Of a stretch of 64,000 nucleotides of DNA, positions 1 through 8,446 are shown piece after piece. The stretch is from the NCBI RefSeq assembly GCF_030436345.1, contig NZ_CP124038.1, positions 1 through 64,000 of the forward strand. Reading direction: 5' to 3'. Position 1 is the stretch's first letter. Every line of letters begins with the position of its first letter. Source of the stretch: [Borrelia] tanukii. GTDB taxonomy: Bacteria > Spirochaetota > Spirochaetia > Borreliales > Borreliaceae. Below the pieces are notes generated by a model. That model was not told where the DNA came from. It was given only the letters and a program-made list of their open reading frames with translations, and made no database searches. A program made the translations under genes and the position numbers.

Positions 1-30
1 ATAATATTATTTAATTGTATATAAACAGCT
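1..30. other. Possible left-telomere-type terminal sequence
   Basis: The first ten bases, ATAATATTAT, are a perfect palindrome, and TTGTATATAAAC follows at 15-26. Borrelia linear replicons end in covalently closed hairpins whose subterminal sequence carries a TAGTATA-like box about 14 nt from the end; TTGTATA at 15-21 is one base away from that box at about the right distance. I infer that the window starts at or within a few bases of the chromosome end. It could also be ordinary AT-rich DNA, because the hairpin itself cannot be seen in sequence. Confidence 0.45.
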
Positions 31-84
31 TGTTAACTAAAAAAAGAATAATCAATATAATATAGTTGAAAAAACTATCTATAT

Positions 85-110
85 ATAATATTATTGTATA
101 TAAACAACTT
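85..110. repeat. Internal near-copy of the terminal sequence
   Basis: Bases 85-110 repeat the first 30 bases of the window with a 4-nt deletion and one substitution: the palindrome ATAATATTAT, then TGTATATAAACAACTT, against TTAATTGTATATAAACAGCTT at the end. The two copies are in direct orientation about 85 bp apart, upstream of the first gene. This is seen directly. Its role, such as an old telomere junction or a promoter region, is inference. Confidence 0.6.
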
Positions 111-127
111 ACTTTTACTTGAATAAA

Positions 128-706
128 ATGAAACATACTGCTATTTTATTAATCTTTTTATTAATGTATAATATCAATTTATTTTGTTTTCAAGATAAAT
201 TAGCCGCTTCTCACTGGGAATTTCCTAAAGAGGATATAATTAAAAAAAAAATAAAAATAGGTATAGTTTACCACAACTATATAAATCCTATCTTTTATAA
301 TGAAGACTATAAATACATTGCCTTTATTGGAATATTAACATCTTATAATGAGTGGATTGAAATACAGCTCAGCCCTATAAATTTTTTTACTATTCCAATA
401 AATAAAGATTTTGTTTCAAATAGTTATTTCAATTTAGCTTTCACCATTTACATTACTAAATATTCAATTTTAGCTGATACACTTACTATAAAATTCTTCA
501 TTGGGACCCAAATCAATTTAACTCTAAGAACTACTATATTTATAGGAAAAACAACTAATGCATTTCTCTACCCAATCTTTCCCTTAATTGCCTTAAAACT
601 TGAAATTGATTTCATACCTAATAACTATAGCATTTATTATAAATTATCAACTTCTTTTAAAGAATTTATTCTTTTAGATCTAGGAATCTCTATATTTATG
701 CCATAA
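128..706 (+). CDS. Hypothetical secreted protein at the chromosome end
   Basis: I do not recognise the family. The 192-residue product starts with a short basic end and a hydrophobic stretch (about residues 4-22, ending near CFQDK), which looks like a signal peptide. The rest is rich in alternating hydrophobic and polar residues (Ile, Phe, Thr, Asn) with no Cys or catalytic motif, so a small beta-rich envelope protein is possible. The ATG at 128 is preferred over a TTG at 119, because the hydrophobic segment follows it directly, but no Shine-Dalgarno sequence precedes either. By position it matches BB0001 of B. burgdorferi. It converges with the next gene. Confidence 0.6.
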   Translation: MKHTAILLIFLLMYNINLFCFQDKLAASHWEFPKEDIIKKKIKIGIVYHNYINPIFYNEDYKYIAFIGILTSYNEWIEIQLSPINFFTIPINKDFVSNSYFNLAFTIYITKYSILADTLTIKFFIGTQINLTLRTTIFIGKTTNAFLYPIFPLIALKLEIDFIPNNYSIYYKLSTSFKEFILLDLGISIFMP

Positions 707-713
707 AAATTTT

Positions 714-742
714 TTTTAAGATAACTTTCAATTATCTTAAAA
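714..742. terminator. Bidirectional hairpin between convergent genes
   Basis: TTTTAAGATAA at 714-724 pairs perfectly with TTATCTTAAAA at 732-742 around a 7-nt loop (11-bp stem). It lies between two convergent stop codons, with a T/A-rich run on the left arm, so it can end transcription of the minus-strand hexosaminidase gene and probably also the plus-strand gene. Confidence 0.65.
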
Positions 743-766
743 CCACAAATCTTTAAAACAATTTTA

Positions 767-1789
767 CTAAGGAATAAGAACTACATTTACACCTGAACTT
801 AAAGACTTTTTAATAGCATTTTCAATATTAGAAAAACTTTTTGTAATTGCTCCCATATCATAAGAATCTGTCATCATAATACCAGTAATATTTAAATTTT
901 CTCTTATAATATTAACAATACTTTTAGACATACTAGTTATATCTTTAGAAATTTTAGGAACATTTACATGGCCAATCATAATAAATTTAGCAGCCTTCCC
1001 AAAAACAAACGGTACGAAATTATTTAGCATTAAAAAGCTTTTACTATAAGGCAAAACCGCCAAATGTTTGTGTGTATCTATTGTTGTTCCCCCTAATCCA
1101 GGAAAATGTTTAATTGCCGAAAATACTCCATGATTCTGCATACCTTCAATAAAAGCTTCTACCATAAGTCCAATATTATAAGCAGAACATTCTCCGAATG
1201 TTCTGCTTAGTAATGGGGTATGTGGTGCAAATTTTATGTCGGCAACTGGAGCCATATTTAAATTAATGCCCAGTCTACGCAATTGTTTGGCAAGAACTTC
1301 ACCAATTTTATAAATAAGATGCAAATCTTTAACACTCCCTACATACTCCATAGCCGGAAAATTATAAACTCCCATTTTTTTATTTTCACCAGCTCTACTA
1401 ACTATTCCCCCCTCTTCATCAATAGCAATAAAAATATCATGTCCAATATGATTTTTTATTGCACTAATCAGTCCTTTTGTCTGCTCAGCATCTTTTAAAT
1501 TTTCTCTAAATAAAATTATACCAATAGGATTAATCTTTTTTATTCTATTAATACCATCAGCATTAAGTTCTTGAACATTCTTAGAATTTGTTAAATTTCT
1601 AATCCCAATAAATAAGTTTCTATCTTTTAAAATAGTTTGAAAATCGAATTCACCTAAAAATTTCATCAAATCTACAAGATCTGATTTATCCTTGTTAAAA
1701 TATTCATAATCTATTTCTGGCAAAGATTCTATCGCAAATAAATTTAAACAAACAAAGATAAAAAAGGGTAAAGCTTTCAAAAAGTCCAT
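767..1789 (-). CDS. Glycoside hydrolase family 3 beta-N-acetylhexosaminidase-like protein
   Basis: GH3 enzymes of the NagZ type remove terminal N-acetylglucosamine from muropeptides or chitin fragments. The 340-residue product has an N-terminal hydrophobic signal (about 4-20) and the family's core motifs: IDEEGG near 123-128, the KHFPG loop at 227-231 with D238 and H240 (the Asp-His pair used as acid/base), and MTDSYDMGA with the likely nucleophile D308. The signal sequence suggests a periplasmic or lipoprotein-like location, unlike cytosolic NagZ. Its start overlaps the end of the upstream gene by 13 nt, so the two are co-transcribed. Whether the substrate is peptidoglycan or tick chitobiose is not decided by sequence. 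Confidence 0.85.
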   Translation of the reverse strand: MDFLKALPFFIFVCLNLFAIESLPEIDYEYFNKDKSDLVDLMKFLGEFDFQTILKDRNLFIGIRNLTNSKNVQELNADGINRIKKINPIGIILFRENLKDAEQTKGLISAIKNHIGHDIFIAIDEEGGIVSRAGENKKMGVYNFPAMEYVGSVKDLHLIYKIGEVLAKQLRRLGINLNMAPVADIKFAPHTPLLSRTFGECSAYNIGLMVEAFIEGMQNHGVFSAIKHFPGLGGTTIDTHKHLAVLPYSKSFLMLNNFVPFVFGKAAKFIMIGHVNVPKISKDITSMSKSIVNIIRENLNITGIMMTDSYDMGAITKSFSNIENAIKKSLSSGVNVVLIP

Positions 1790-3258
1790 CTATAACACCC
1801 ACGCAGCAAACCATAATCTTTTAACAACAAAGCAGAAAGATAACAATCCGAATCTTTAGTAGCATCATAATTATCAACTCTCTTTCTACTATGACATCTA
1901 TCTCTACCTTCAAGATAGTCACTATTAAGCAACATATCGATAAATAACTTTGCAGGAAGAAATCTTTTATCTCTATCAACCGTTAAAATTAATGGATTTT
2001 TCATTATTTTTAACACTTCCCACGTTATTTGCTCAACCGAAACATATTTACCAATTTCTTTATCTTGCTCTATAACTCTAATGGGCATTTTTTCTATTAT
2101 TTCATCAATATTTTTTATTAAATACTCTAAATTAAAAAGTCCAGTAGCGCAATTAAATAATAGCTTATTGCCCTTATTCTCAAATTCTTGTATAGTCTCT
2201 AAAGAAATCCCTCCACCAATATCAACACAAGTTAAGCAATCTTCACTATTTACTGCCAATACCCCCCCCTTAAAATCTGTCTTGCTTTTAAAACTAAATT
2301 CAAATCCAGAAGAACAATTGGTCAAAGCCATTACAGCAAGTGCCTTAAAATTAATTGTAAAGCCCATATTATCAACATTACCAATATATATGAATCTTTT
2401 TCCAGATTCATAAAGCTGCAAATAAATATCTTTTAAAATTTTAAAATTTTGACCATGACCGGCAGGCAAAGCTAAAATCGAATTATCATTTTTATTATCC
2501 TTGATAGTAAAATATCGATAACTAGAGTTATTCAGTTTTTCATAACAATAAACTAAAGGTTGAACAGCTGTAAAAATATCTTCTTTTTTAAAATTGCAAA
2601 AATTTACACTTTTAATCAAATCATCTACAAATAAATCATCCAAAAATTTCGAAATAAATTCATCCGTTTTGCAACTAGTCATTTGAAATATTGAAGGCTT
2701 AATTCTTCTACCATAAAAAGATTCATATCTTTTAGCAACCATTAAAAGGTGCCTGATTTTCAAAGCCAAAAATGAAAATCCAGAACTACCATCTTTGTTA
2801 ATATAAGCTGGGGTTATGCCCTTTGGGAATTCTCCAAATTTTTCTTTAAATTCAAGTATTTTAGATTCATACCGCATATATAAATCTTCATTTAATCCCC
2901 CCCTATTTTTAGATAAATCAAAATAACTTGTTGCAGAGCCCCCATTTAAGATTCCAAAAGAAAGATATGGAAAAAGAGTAAGTCCCAAATTTTCAAGATC
3001 AGAAGAAGAAAAAATATAACAATCACCTTCTTCTGAATACAAAAACTTAGAAAAATCATAAAAATATTTTTTTAAATTATCTTCAACCAAACCTTTGTCA
3101 AACTTAAACTTCGAAATTTTATCCGAAATATTAAAAATATTTTCATGATTATCACACGGGAAATATTTAATGGATTCAAAATTATTAGTCCCTATCTCAC
3201 CAGAATTAAGTTTTTCAAGTATCATTTCAGAAAAAATTTTATCAACTTTAACATTCAT
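1777..3258 (-). CDS. UDP-sugar pyrophosphorylase (UDPGP) family-like protein
   Basis: The 493-residue protein resembles eukaryote-type UTP-sugar-1-phosphate uridylyltransferases. LNGGSATSYFD near 104-114 stands where the family has its Gly-rich nucleotide loop, LPAGHGQNF resembles the PGGHG element, and GNVDNMG resembles the metal/sugar-binding VDN motif. The loop is not canonical (no Gly-x-Gly-Thr-Arg), so activity and substrate are uncertain. It is divergent from a phosphoglucomutase-type gene, which would supply a hexose-1-phosphate. Two long G tracts lie inside the coding strand (G8 at 2272-2279 and G7 near 2897-2903). It overlaps the downstream hexosaminidase. The ATG at 3258 has only a distant AAGGGG, 14 nt upstream. 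Confidence 0.6.
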   Translation of the reverse strand: MNVKVDKIFSEMILEKLNSGEIGTNNFESIKYFPCDNHENIFNISDKISKFKFDKGLVEDNLKKYFYDFSKFLYSEEGDCYIFSSSDLENLGLTLFPYLSFGILNGGSATSYFDLSKNRGGLNEDLYMRYESKILEFKEKFGEFPKGITPAYINKDGSSGFSFLALKIRHLLMVAKRYESFYGRRIKPSIFQMTSCKTDEFISKFLDDLFVDDLIKSVNFCNFKKEDIFTAVQPLVYCYEKLNNSSYRYFTIKDNKNDNSILALPAGHGQNFKILKDIYLQLYESGKRFIYIGNVDNMGFTINFKALAVMALTNCSSGFEFSFKSKTDFKGGVLAVNSEDCLTCVDIGGGISLETIQEFENKGNKLLFNCATGLFNLEYLIKNIDEIIEKMPIRVIEQDKEIGKYVSVEQITWEVLKIMKNPLILTVDRDKRFLPAKLFIDMLLNSDYLEGRDRCHSRKRVDNYDATKDSDCYLSALLLKDYGLLRGCYRWTF

Positions 3259-3337
3259 CAGTAAAAACTAAACCCCTTAAGATAAAGCTTTTAATATAAG
3301 CAAAAAACAAAATTTTTAAGTATAATAATATAAGCGA

Positions 3338-3370
3338 CCATATTATTGATTAATTATAGCAATAATATGG
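3338..3370. promoter_or_regulatory. Perfect 11-bp inverted repeat in a divergent promoter region
   Basis: CCATATTATTG (3338-3348) and CAATAATATGG (3360-3370) are exact inverted copies separated by 11 nt. They lie between divergent genes, just downstream of a TATAAT at 3321-3326 and 27 nt before the mutase ATG. In the mutase mRNA this would form a leader hairpin; as DNA it could be an operator for both genes. The pairing is seen; the function is inferred. Confidence 0.55.
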
Positions 3371-3397
3371 CTGAAATATCAATGAGAAGAAATTTAC

Positions 3398-5185
3398 ATG
3401 CTTAAACAATATTCACTTAACATAAAAAATTTTAAAAAAGCTTTTGACGAGATGATATTTTCTCCTTCAGGATTTAGAAAAATTTTTGCAAAATCAAAAA
3501 ACGAAGATTCAACAGAAAATGAAATAGGCAATGAAGATAAAGTACTAATAGCGCTAATAATCTTCACAATATCAAATTATTTTAAAAATGAATCCAAGCC
3601 CTATATTGGATTAGGATTAGACTCAAGACCTACCGGCAATATTATTGCAGAAATAACAATCAAAATATTAATAGCAAGCAAAGAAAAGATTAAGTTTTTT
3701 GGTATACTTCCAATAACTGAAATTTTAGCTTGTACGAAAAACAGTAAAGATTTAAAAGGCTTCATTTATATCTCTGCAAGCCATAATCCGATAGGGTACA
3801 ATGGAATAAAAATAGGGTTAAACGATGGTGGTGTACTAAATTCTTCAAAAGCCCATGAAATAATAAAACAAATTAAAAATAATAGCCAAAATGAAAAGTT
3901 AATAAACCATTTAATTAATGCTCTAAATAAATTTGATGAAGATAAATCCTATTTAGAGCGTTATAACAAAACGATAAAATTAGAAATAAAAAATAAAAAC
4001 CAATCTTACGAAGCATATAAATCATTAATACATGAAATAGCATATGAAAACGATATTAACAATAAGAATATCGAAATTTTTAAAAAAAGAATACTAAAAA
4101 ATCCAATTGGAATAATAGCAGAAATGAATGGAAGCTCTAGAATTAATTCAATAGATAAAGAATTAATAAAATCTTTGGGATTAAAAATAGAATCATATAA
4201 TGACAAAATAGGCATTTTTAAGCATAATATTATTCCTGAAGGAAAATCTTTAAATGAATGCAAAAAACTACTACAAAAAAAATATATACAAGACAATTCT
4301 TTTGAGCTAGGATATGTACCAGATTGTGATGGAGATAGAGGCAATTTAGTGTTTATAGACAAAGCCACAAATACTGCAAACATTATCGAAGCACAAAAAA
4401 TATTTGCACTTGTAGTAATTTCAGAGCTCAGTTATCTTTATTATACAGGAATAAAAAATAACATAGCAATAGTAACTAATGATGCAACATCTCTAAATAT
4501 TGAAAAAATTGCAAATTTTTTCAACGCCAAAGTTTATAGAGTAGAAGTTGGAGAAGCCAATCTAACAGAAATGGCAGATGATTTAAGAGCCCAAGGATTG
4601 ATTGTAAAAATTTCAGGAGAGGGCTCAAATGGGGGTTGCATAATATATCCTTCAAGAGTAAGAGACCCAATTACTACTCTACTTAGTATTGTAAAATTAT
4701 TAAAAATGAAAGAACTTTACCAAATATGGTGTAAATTGTCTAAAAACTACTATAAAGAAAAATATAGCTTAAAAGATATTTTAAATACAACAAATTTTTA
4801 TAGCAATGTAATAGTATCATCCAAGAAAGCCAATTTAACAAATCTAAAAATAGAAAATCAAGAAATTTTAAAAAGAAATTATGAAAATCTATTGATTAAA
4901 GAGATAAAAAGCAATAAGTTATTTCAAGAATTATCAATAGTTGATTATGAAATTATTAACTATGAAGGCAAAAGACAATCTAAGATAAGAACAGGAGATG
5001 CCTCAGGAGGATTAAAGGTGCTGTTAAAAACTAATAAAGAAATTGTTGCAACATTATGGATGAGAATCTCAAAAACAGAGCCAGTAACAAGAGTGCTCAG
5101 CGAAGTTATTTATACAAAAAGAAACATTTTGTTCAAGCTACTAGAATTTAATAAAAACTTAATTAAAAAGGCAAATCTATTATAA
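3398..5185 (+). CDS. Phosphoglucomutase/phosphomannomutase
   Basis: Alpha-D-phosphohexomutase, interconverting hexose-1-phosphate and hexose-6-phosphate in the cytoplasm. The 595-residue product has the phosphoserine loop SASHNP (about residues 126-131), the metal-binding loop DCDGDRGN (about 309-316), a sugar-binding GEGSNGG segment and a C-terminal phosphate-binding RTGDASGG-like region. The length fits the long (about 550-600 residue) bacterial mutases. It is divergent from a UDPGP-like gene, which suggests a route from glucose-6-phosphate to a nucleotide sugar. A perfect hairpin occupies the leader. Lys and Asn are abundant, as in the other plus-strand genes here. Glucose versus mannose specificity cannot be read from the sequence. 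Confidence 0.9.
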   Translation: MLKQYSLNIKNFKKAFDEMIFSPSGFRKIFAKSKNEDSTENEIGNEDKVLIALIIFTISNYFKNESKPYIGLGLDSRPTGNIIAEITIKILIASKEKIKFFGILPITEILACTKNSKDLKGFIYISASHNPIGYNGIKIGLNDGGVLNSSKAHEIIKQIKNNSQNEKLINHLINALNKFDEDKSYLERYNKTIKLEIKNKNQSYEAYKSLIHEIAYENDINNKNIEIFKKRILKNPIGIIAEMNGSSRINSIDKELIKSLGLKIESYNDKIGIFKHNIIPEGKSLNECKKLLQKKYIQDNSFELGYVPDCDGDRGNLVFIDKATNTANIIEAQKIFALVVISELSYLYYTGIKNNIAIVTNDATSLNIEKIANFFNAKVYRVEVGEANLTEMADDLRAQGLIVKISGEGSNGGCIIYPSRVRDPITTLLSIVKLLKMKELYQIWCKLSKNYYKEKYSLKDILNTTNFYSNVIVSSKKANLTNLKIENQEILKRNYENLLIKEIKSNKLFQELSIVDYEIINYEGKRQSKIRTGDASGGLKVLLKTNKEIVATLWMRISKTEPVTRVLSEVIYTKRNILFKLLEFNKNLIKKANLL

Positions 5186-5257
5186 TAATTATTAATATTG
5201 TTTGATTTAAATAATAAGTTCATCGCCACTATAAGTTTAACATAAAATCAATAATTT

Positions 5258-6310
5258 TCATTCTTCATTTTTTATTTTTTCAACACTATATTTTATTCCA
5301 TTCCAAGTTTTTGAAAGACCTATTAAATCTTTAACATCTTTTATTACTTTATTTGCAATAAACCTTGCCTTACTAGTGCCATCAAAAATGATTTCATCAA
5401 CGTAATCTTTTTTTTTGGCCTCATAAAAATTCCTTTTATCCCTTATTGGCTTTAAAAAGCTATTTAAAGCTAAAAACAATTTTTTCTTAACTTCAACATC
5501 ACCCACTTTGCCCTTCTTATATCTACTTTTAAGATCTTCAACTTCTTCATGATTACTATTAAAAATACTGTGATAAATAAAAACAGGATTACCTTCAACA
5601 TTGCCAGGAACATCTGCCCTTATTCTATTTGGATCTGTATACATAGACATAATTTTTTTTTCTAACAAATTTTCATCATCGTTTAAAAAAATTGCATTAT
5701 CAAGACTCTTGCTCATTTTATTTTTGCCGTAAATACCCACCAAAGGACGAGAATCCGTGAAAACAGATTCGGGTATTGGGAAAAAATTATTTTTGTACAA
5801 ATGATTAAACCTTCTTGCAAGTTCTCTTGCAAATTCAATATGAGATTCATTATCACGCCCAACGGGAACTAAATTTGCTTTTGCCATTAAAATATCTGCA
5901 CTCATAAGAACAGGATATCCTAAAAGGCCATAAGGAATCTCTTTAAGTCCAGCCGCAATGCTCATATCCTTTATACTTGGAATCCTTTGCAAACGCGCAA
6001 CAGTAACAATCATTGAAAATATTAAATAAAGTTCAAAGAGCTCGGGTATGGCTGATTGCAAATATATACTAACCTTATCAGGATCAATCCCGCAAGCAAG
6101 ATAATCTAAAACCATTTCCCTAACGTTAAAAGGTATTGTATTGATGCTTTTCAAATCGGGTTTTGTAGTCAAAGTGTGCAAATCGGCTATAATAAAATAT
6201 GTTTCATACTCTTCTTGAAATTTCAACCGATTTACTACAGATCCCACATAGTGCCCTAAATGAAGAGCACCAGTAGGTCTATCTCCCGTAAGCATAACCT
6301 TTCTTTTCAA
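5258..6310 (-). CDS. trpS: Tryptophanyl-tRNA synthetase
   Basis: Class I aminoacyl-tRNA synthetase charging tRNA-Trp. GDRPTGALHLGHYVGS near the N-terminus holds the HIGH-type ATP motif, and KNKMSKS is the KMSKS loop. The length of 350 residues is normal for the family. The longest frame begins with TTG at 6316, but AAGGAG lies 8 nt before a TTG at 6310, giving MKRKVMLTGDRP; this is the preferred start, and an ATG at 6295 is the other choice. It begins 2 nt after the stop of the upstream permease gene, so the two are probably translated from one message. Confidence 0.95.
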   Translation of the reverse strand: MKRKVMLTGDRPTGALHLGHYVGSVVNRLKFQEEYETYFIIADLHTLTTKPDLKSINTIPFNVREMVLDYLACGIDPDKVSIYLQSAIPELFELYLIFSMIVTVARLQRIPSIKDMSIAAGLKEIPYGLLGYPVLMSADILMAKANLVPVGRDNESHIEFARELARRFNHLYKNNFFPIPESVFTDSRPLVGIYGKNKMSKSLDNAIFLNDDENLLEKKIMSMYTDPNRIRADVPGNVEGNPVFIYHSIFNSNHEEVEDLKSRYKKGKVGDVEVKKKLFLALNSFLKPIRDKRNFYEAKKKDYVDEIIFDGTSKARFIANKVIKDVKDLIGLSKTWNGIKYSVEKIKNEE

Positions 6311-6312
6311 AA

Positions 6313-7401
6313 TCAAATCTCCTTATCTTTGACTGAAACATGACTAATATTGCTTAAAATCTCAGAACCACCTAAAAATACAGAAAAAGACTTTAACCAA
6401 CTTACATTATCAACTATTACCTTTACAATCACAGTAAAAGGATAAGCTATTAAAAGGCCTACAATACCCCAAAGCCATCCCCAAAAAAACAAAAAACATA
6501 AGAGCAAAAATGGTGAAATATCAAGTCTTTTCCCCTGCATTTTTGGCTCAAGAATATTGCCAATTAACATTTGAACAGAAGTATTATATATAAAAATATA
6601 AAGCACTATGTTTAAATTTGGGTAAAATTGAATCAAAGATGTTATTACAATAAAGAATACAGCCAATATAGACCCAATGCTGGGAATAAAATTAAAAACA
6701 AAAGTAAGAACTGCCCAAACAAGAGGAAAGTCTTGGCCAAACAAAGTTAATCCAATAAATACTAAAATGCCTGTTAAGCAACTCACAAGAATCTTTATTC
6801 CCAAATATTTGCCAATTTGATTATTAATCGTATCTAGAGCTTCAATAAATCTAGTAGATACTGGCTTTTTAAAAGCTTTATCAAGTTTCATCCCAAAAAC
6901 ATGTATTTCTGAAAGCAAAAAATACAACAACAAAAAGACTATTACTAAGCTACTTGTAAATCCAATAATCTCATTAGAAGCTCTTGTTAAAAATGGATAA
7001 ATGTAACCAGAAAAATTCATGTCATTAATAACAGAACTATCAATTTTATAACGACTAAGCACATCTTTCATGATAAATGCCAATTGATTTTGATAGTAGG
7101 GCAATTGCTTCATTAAAACAGTAACACTGTAATAAACAAAATTAAAAATCAAATAAGAAAAAGAAAACAACAAAAAAAATATAATAAAAACTATTAAAAA
7201 TTTTGGAACTTTGAATTTTGCCAAAAAAGTATAAACGGGATAAACTAAAAATCCTAACACTATGGAAATAGCCAAAGGTTTAAATACGGCTTCTGCTATT
7301 TTAAAAACCCCAATAAATATTAAAACTATGACAATAAAATAAAAAACAGATTCTACTCTCCAAGGCCTTAACCCTTGATTTGTATTTAAATCTTTAAACA
7401 T
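6313..7401 (-). CDS. AI-2E transporter family (YdiK/PerM-like) membrane protein
   Basis: Integral inner-membrane protein of about 362 residues. Hydrophobic helices occur near the start (FYFIVIVLIFIGVF), after the first cytoplasmic loop, and in a dense C-terminal set, with an extracytoplasmic region between. The C-terminal FNFIPSIGSILA and GNILEPKMQGKRL segments are typical of this permease superfamily. Family members export varied solutes; an autoinducer role cannot be assumed. The start is uncertain: ATG 7401 has GAGGGG only 2 nt upstream, and a TTG at 7437 would add 12 residues without a ribosome site. trpS follows immediately. Confidence 0.8.
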   Translation of the reverse strand: MFKDLNTNQGLRPWRVESVFYFIVIVLIFIGVFKIAEAVFKPLAISIVLGFLVYPVYTFLAKFKVPKFLIVFIIFFLLFSFSYLIFNFVYYSVTVLMKQLPYYQNQLAFIMKDVLSRYKIDSSVINDMNFSGYIYPFLTRASNEIIGFTSSLVIVFLLLYFLLSEIHVFGMKLDKAFKKPVSTRFIEALDTINNQIGKYLGIKILVSCLTGILVFIGLTLFGQDFPLVWAVLTFVFNFIPSIGSILAVFFIVITSLIQFYPNLNIVLYIFIYNTSVQMLIGNILEPKMQGKRLDISPFLLLCFLFFWGWLWGIVGLLIAYPFTVIVKVIVDNVSWLKSFSVFLGGSEILSNISHVSVKDKEI

Positions 7402-7473
7402 ATCCCCTCTTTTCGGTTTTTTTACTACTTTTATCAACTAAACAAAAGTAAGCTAAAAGTAAATTAAATGAAT

Positions 7474-8331
7474 TTACACACTCAAGCAAATTTTCTCCAT
7501 TATCCAATTATACAATTTAGTGCCCTTACTATAATTGGCCTCAGCAAAATCTCCCACTCTATTCTCATAAAACAATTTTTTTGCATTTGCATCATTTCCA
7601 TGATATACTGTCAAGGTATTTTTACAATGATTTAAAATATTATTTAAGATTTCAAATGCCGGAATATCACTAAATCCATCTGCAATGTAGAATATATTTT
7701 TAAAAGGAATTTGCCTTTTACTCTTTGGCACTCTCTCATTAACCTTCTCATAAGACCCTTTATTGATTTCAAAAATAACTCTGGTTTTTATTGTATGATC
7801 TACAAAGTAGCAAACACTGCTTAAAACCTTATTTTTAGAAAATTTATCATCTCTAAGTTCATAAAAAGGCATCAAATACGAGTCTATAAACTCACATGCC
7901 CACACTTTGCTAACATAAGGTGCAATTTTGCTTCCCAAAATCATTTGCCTAAATCCGCTTGAAACAATATAAATCTTAACCTGCGAATTATTATTTTCCA
8001 ACTTCTTATTTATTTCAGATATCTCATCAAATAAATCAATAACCCCTTCAAAAAATCTTAACTTAGCACCTAAATTAAATAATACTCTATTATCCAGACT
8101 TTTTAAAACGCCTTCTCTTACATAGGTTAAAAAATGGGATAAATATATCATTTCATTAGAAATGATATTGTAACCATTTTGCTTATAAACGTATTCTAAA
8201 CTTTCAACTTCTTTCCAAAAGGAACAAGAATCAACACAATACTCATCAAATAGAACTTGCTGCATATTGCCATAAATAAGAGTATTATCAAAATCAAATA
8301 TTAAAGCTATAATGTTTTCTCTTTCATTCAT
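7474..8331 (-). CDS. HAD-superfamily phosphatase-like protein
   Basis: The 285-residue protein has the HAD nucleophile motif DFDNTL (about 13-18), a motif II Ser in VSSGF (about 124-128), and motif IV DGFSDIPAFE, where the two Asp residues bind magnesium. The spacing and the insert after motif I suggest a phosphoserine phosphatase-like cap. The natural substrate is unknown. It is divergent from cdaA across about 115 bp and lies upstream of the permease and trpS on the same strand. The start ATG at 8331 begins MNERENIIALIFDFDNT, a natural position just before motif I. Confidence 0.8.
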   Translation of the reverse strand: MNERENIIALIFDFDNTLIYGNMQQVLFDEYCVDSCSFWKEVESLEYVYKQNGYNIISNEMIYLSHFLTYVREGVLKSLDNRVLFNLGAKLRFFEGVIDLFDEISEINKKLENNNSQVKIYIVSSGFRQMILGSKIAPYVSKVWACEFIDSYLMPFYELRDDKFSKNKVLSSVCYFVDHTIKTRVIFEINKGSYEKVNERVPKSKRQIPFKNIFYIADGFSDIPAFEILNNILNHCKNTLTVYHGNDANAKKLFYENRVGDFAEANYSKGTKLYNWIMEKICLSV

Positions 8332-8446
8332 AAATTCAAAAACAATTTAATTTAATTATAAATTGTGCTTATTTATATATTTTATATTATACTAATATAG
8401 ATTAATAAGTACAGTTATTTTAGCATTGAGATTGAATATAGAATTT

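Noticed and set aside
1283..1498. Plus-strand open frame of 71 codons
   Set aside because: It lies wholly opposite the GH3 hexosaminidase gene, whose motifs are clear; it has no ribosome site or known domain.
2081..2413. Plus-strand open frame of 110 codons
   Set aside because: Antisense to the UDPGP-like gene; low-complexity product and no start signal.
4006..4383. Minus-strand open frame of 125 codons
   Set aside because: Antisense to the phosphohexomutase, covering its metal-binding loop; a reading-frame shadow.
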